Assembly (NCBI RefSeq): GCF_000717915.1
Contig: NZ_JOCX01000010.1
Span: 213,204 to 277,203, forward strand
Reading direction: 5' to 3'
From: Streptomyces sp. NRRL S-244
GTDB taxonomy: Bacteria > Actinomycetota > Actinomycetes > Streptomycetales > Streptomycetaceae
Length of the DNA stretch: 64,000 bases
The translations under genes and the position numbers were made by a program. The notes under the pieces are model-generated. The model searched no databases, was not told the origin of the DNA, and saw nothing but the letters and a program-made list of their open reading frames with translations. This document shows positions 63,320 to 64,000 of the stretch, one piece after another (position 1 is the first letter of the stretch; the number at the start of each line of letters is the position of its first letter).

Positions 63320-63874
63320 CTACGGACGGGGCAACACGTACTCGAACTCCGTGGCACCCGGATCCGCCGGCACCGGCAGGACCTCCCCGGTCGCCCGGAA
63401 CCCGAACCGCCGATAGAAGGCCGCGGCCCGCGCGTTGTCCTCGTGCACGAAGAGCCGTACGCGCTCCAGCGCCGGCCCCTCCAGCGACCAGGCCCAGTCC
63501 AGCGCGGCCGCGAAGAGCCCCTCGGTCAGCCCGGTACCCCGCTGCTCGGGACGTACGAACACGCCCACCAAATGCCCCTGGGTCTGCTCGACGACGCGCT
63601 CGAAGAAATCGGTGGTCCCGCCCTCCTCGACGAGCACCGTCACCGACCCGACCCACTCCCCGTCCGGTGCCTCGGCCACGAACTGCCGTGCATGCCGCCC
63701 GTGCGAAGCCCCGTTCGCCCGGTCCTGCCAGAACTCATCCGTCCTGGCCTCGGCCTGGTCCAAGGTCTCCAGGAAGGCCACCGGCGCCGCCGGATCCTTG
63801 AGCGCGGTGATCCGCAGCTCCTTGACCTTCTCCCACTCGTCCGCCCGCACCGCACGCATCACATATTGATCCAT
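63320..63874 (-). CDS. GNAT-family N-acetyltransferase
   Basis: 184 residues of the GNAT fold. The acetyl-CoA loop is GVFVRPEQRGTGLTEGLFAA near 108-127, and ARAAAFYRRFGFRATGEV near 152-169 closes the domain. Substrate is unknown. The ATG at 63872-63874 lies 6 nt from TTGGAT, a possible leaderless layout. It converges with the VirD4-like gene (7-bp gap) and lies just downstream of an rRNA operon. Confidence 0.88.
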   Translation of the reverse strand: MDQYVMRAVRADEWEKVKELRITALKDPAAPVAFLETLDQAEARTDEFWQDRANGASHGRHARQFVAEAPDGEWVGSVTVLVEEGGTTDFFERVVEQTQGHLVGVFVRPEQRGTGLTEGLFAAALDWAWSLEGPALERVRLFVHEDNARAAAFYRRFGFRATGEVLPVPADPGATEFEYVLPRP

Positions 63875-63912
63875 GCCCGGATCCAATCACAGGCCCGAAT
63901 GCCCGTAAACGC

Positions 63913-63952
63913 AGAAAAGCCCCGTACCGGATACCCGGTACAGGGCTTTTCT
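63913..63952 (-). terminator. rRNA operon terminator
   Basis: An 18-bp stem with one mismatch (arms 63913-63930 and 63935-63952) and a 4-nt loop has a T run on its distal side as read on the minus strand (CTTTTCT). It lies 10 nt past the 5S rRNA 3' end. Confidence 0.92.
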
Positions 63953-63961
63953 ACAATGATT

Positions 63962-64000
63962 GTTCGGCGGCGTCCTACTCTCCCACAGGGTCCCCCCTGC
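63962..64000 (-). rRNA. rrf: 5S ribosomal RNA, 3' end only
   Basis: On the minus strand the last 39 bases read as the 3' part of a Streptomyces 5S rRNA (GGGGACCCTGTGGGAGAGTA, then GGACGCCGCCGAAC). The gene continues past the right edge, so an rRNA operon lies there on the minus strand. Confidence 0.93.

Noticed and set aside
1..64000. tRNA genes and CRISPR arrays
   Set aside because: I saw no cloverleaf-like sequences and no regularly spaced repeats of CRISPR type in the window.

Overview
The window is a piece of a Streptomyces chromosome, or that of a very close relative. Codon third positions are almost always G or C. Two mycothiol genes (mshA, mshD) are present, along with GlnR, the anti-WhiG factor RsiG, a nickel-type Fur regulator (Nur), CsoR, PHO-box controlled pst genes, and many starts that look leaderless. 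The minus strand enters a ribosomal RNA operon at the right edge, where the 3' end of 5S rRNA is visible. From memory, the gene order follows S. coelicolor from about SCO4209 (gpmA) downwards. This is core chromosome, not a genomic island, and I see no transposase, integrase, tRNA gene or CRISPR array.

Layout. 1-5.3 kb: a secreted glycine-rich protein cut by the left edge, gpmA, an MFS exporter, a YbjN-type protein and mshA (TTG start, SigR-like promoter). 5.5-11.6 kb: a methyltransferase, an NlpC/P60 wall hydrolase, a receiver-PP2C phosphatase, the block DUF2516 / HbhA-like / XRE regulator that also occurs in Mycobacterium, and an AraC-glyoxalase pair. 11.7-17.3 kb: a PrmC-like methyltransferase, an Eis-like acetyltransferase, RsiG, Dtd, YgfZ, Nur, a ferric nitrobindin-like protein and a 33-residue membrane peptide. 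17.3-25.1 kb: three translationally coupled membrane-anchored proteins, DUF3099, a sulfurtransferase-DUF1416 pair behind a cysteine-containing leader peptide, an LmeA-like lipid-binding protein, a repeat-rich membrane protein and a MoaD/ThiS-like sulfur carrier. 25.5-33.6 kb: glnR, a LacI regulator, an HtrA protease with a two-component system (like PepD-MprAB), a Tat-exported PI-PLC, and a TetR/hydrolase pair with a clear operator.

33.6-46.4 kb is mostly phosphate metabolism: a secreted 5'-nucleotidase, then mshD, polyphosphate kinase, a CHAD protein, pstSCAB, a Pit transporter and its PhoU-like partner. PHO boxes in 11-nt register precede pstS and ppk. Together these genes scavenge phosphate outside the cell, import it by high- and low-affinity routes, and store or mobilise polyphosphate. 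46.5-56.2 kb holds csoR with its operator, small conserved proteins, a lipoprotein, a PAP2 phosphatase, a transglycosylase-NlpC/P60 enzyme, a Ser/Thr kinase, a thioesterase, a LysE exporter, a Cys-rich pentapeptide-repeat protein and a collagen-like protein.

56.2-63.3 kb is the most unusual part. Six tightly packed genes look like a chromosomal type IV secretion (conjugation-like) apparatus without a relaxase: a two-helix pilin-like protein, a VirB8/TcpC-like protein, a VirB6-like channel protein, a VirB3/VirB4 N-terminal-like protein, a VirB4 ATPase, and a TraG/VirD4-like protein that has lost its Walker A motif and its C-terminus. An acetyltransferase and the rRNA operon terminator follow.
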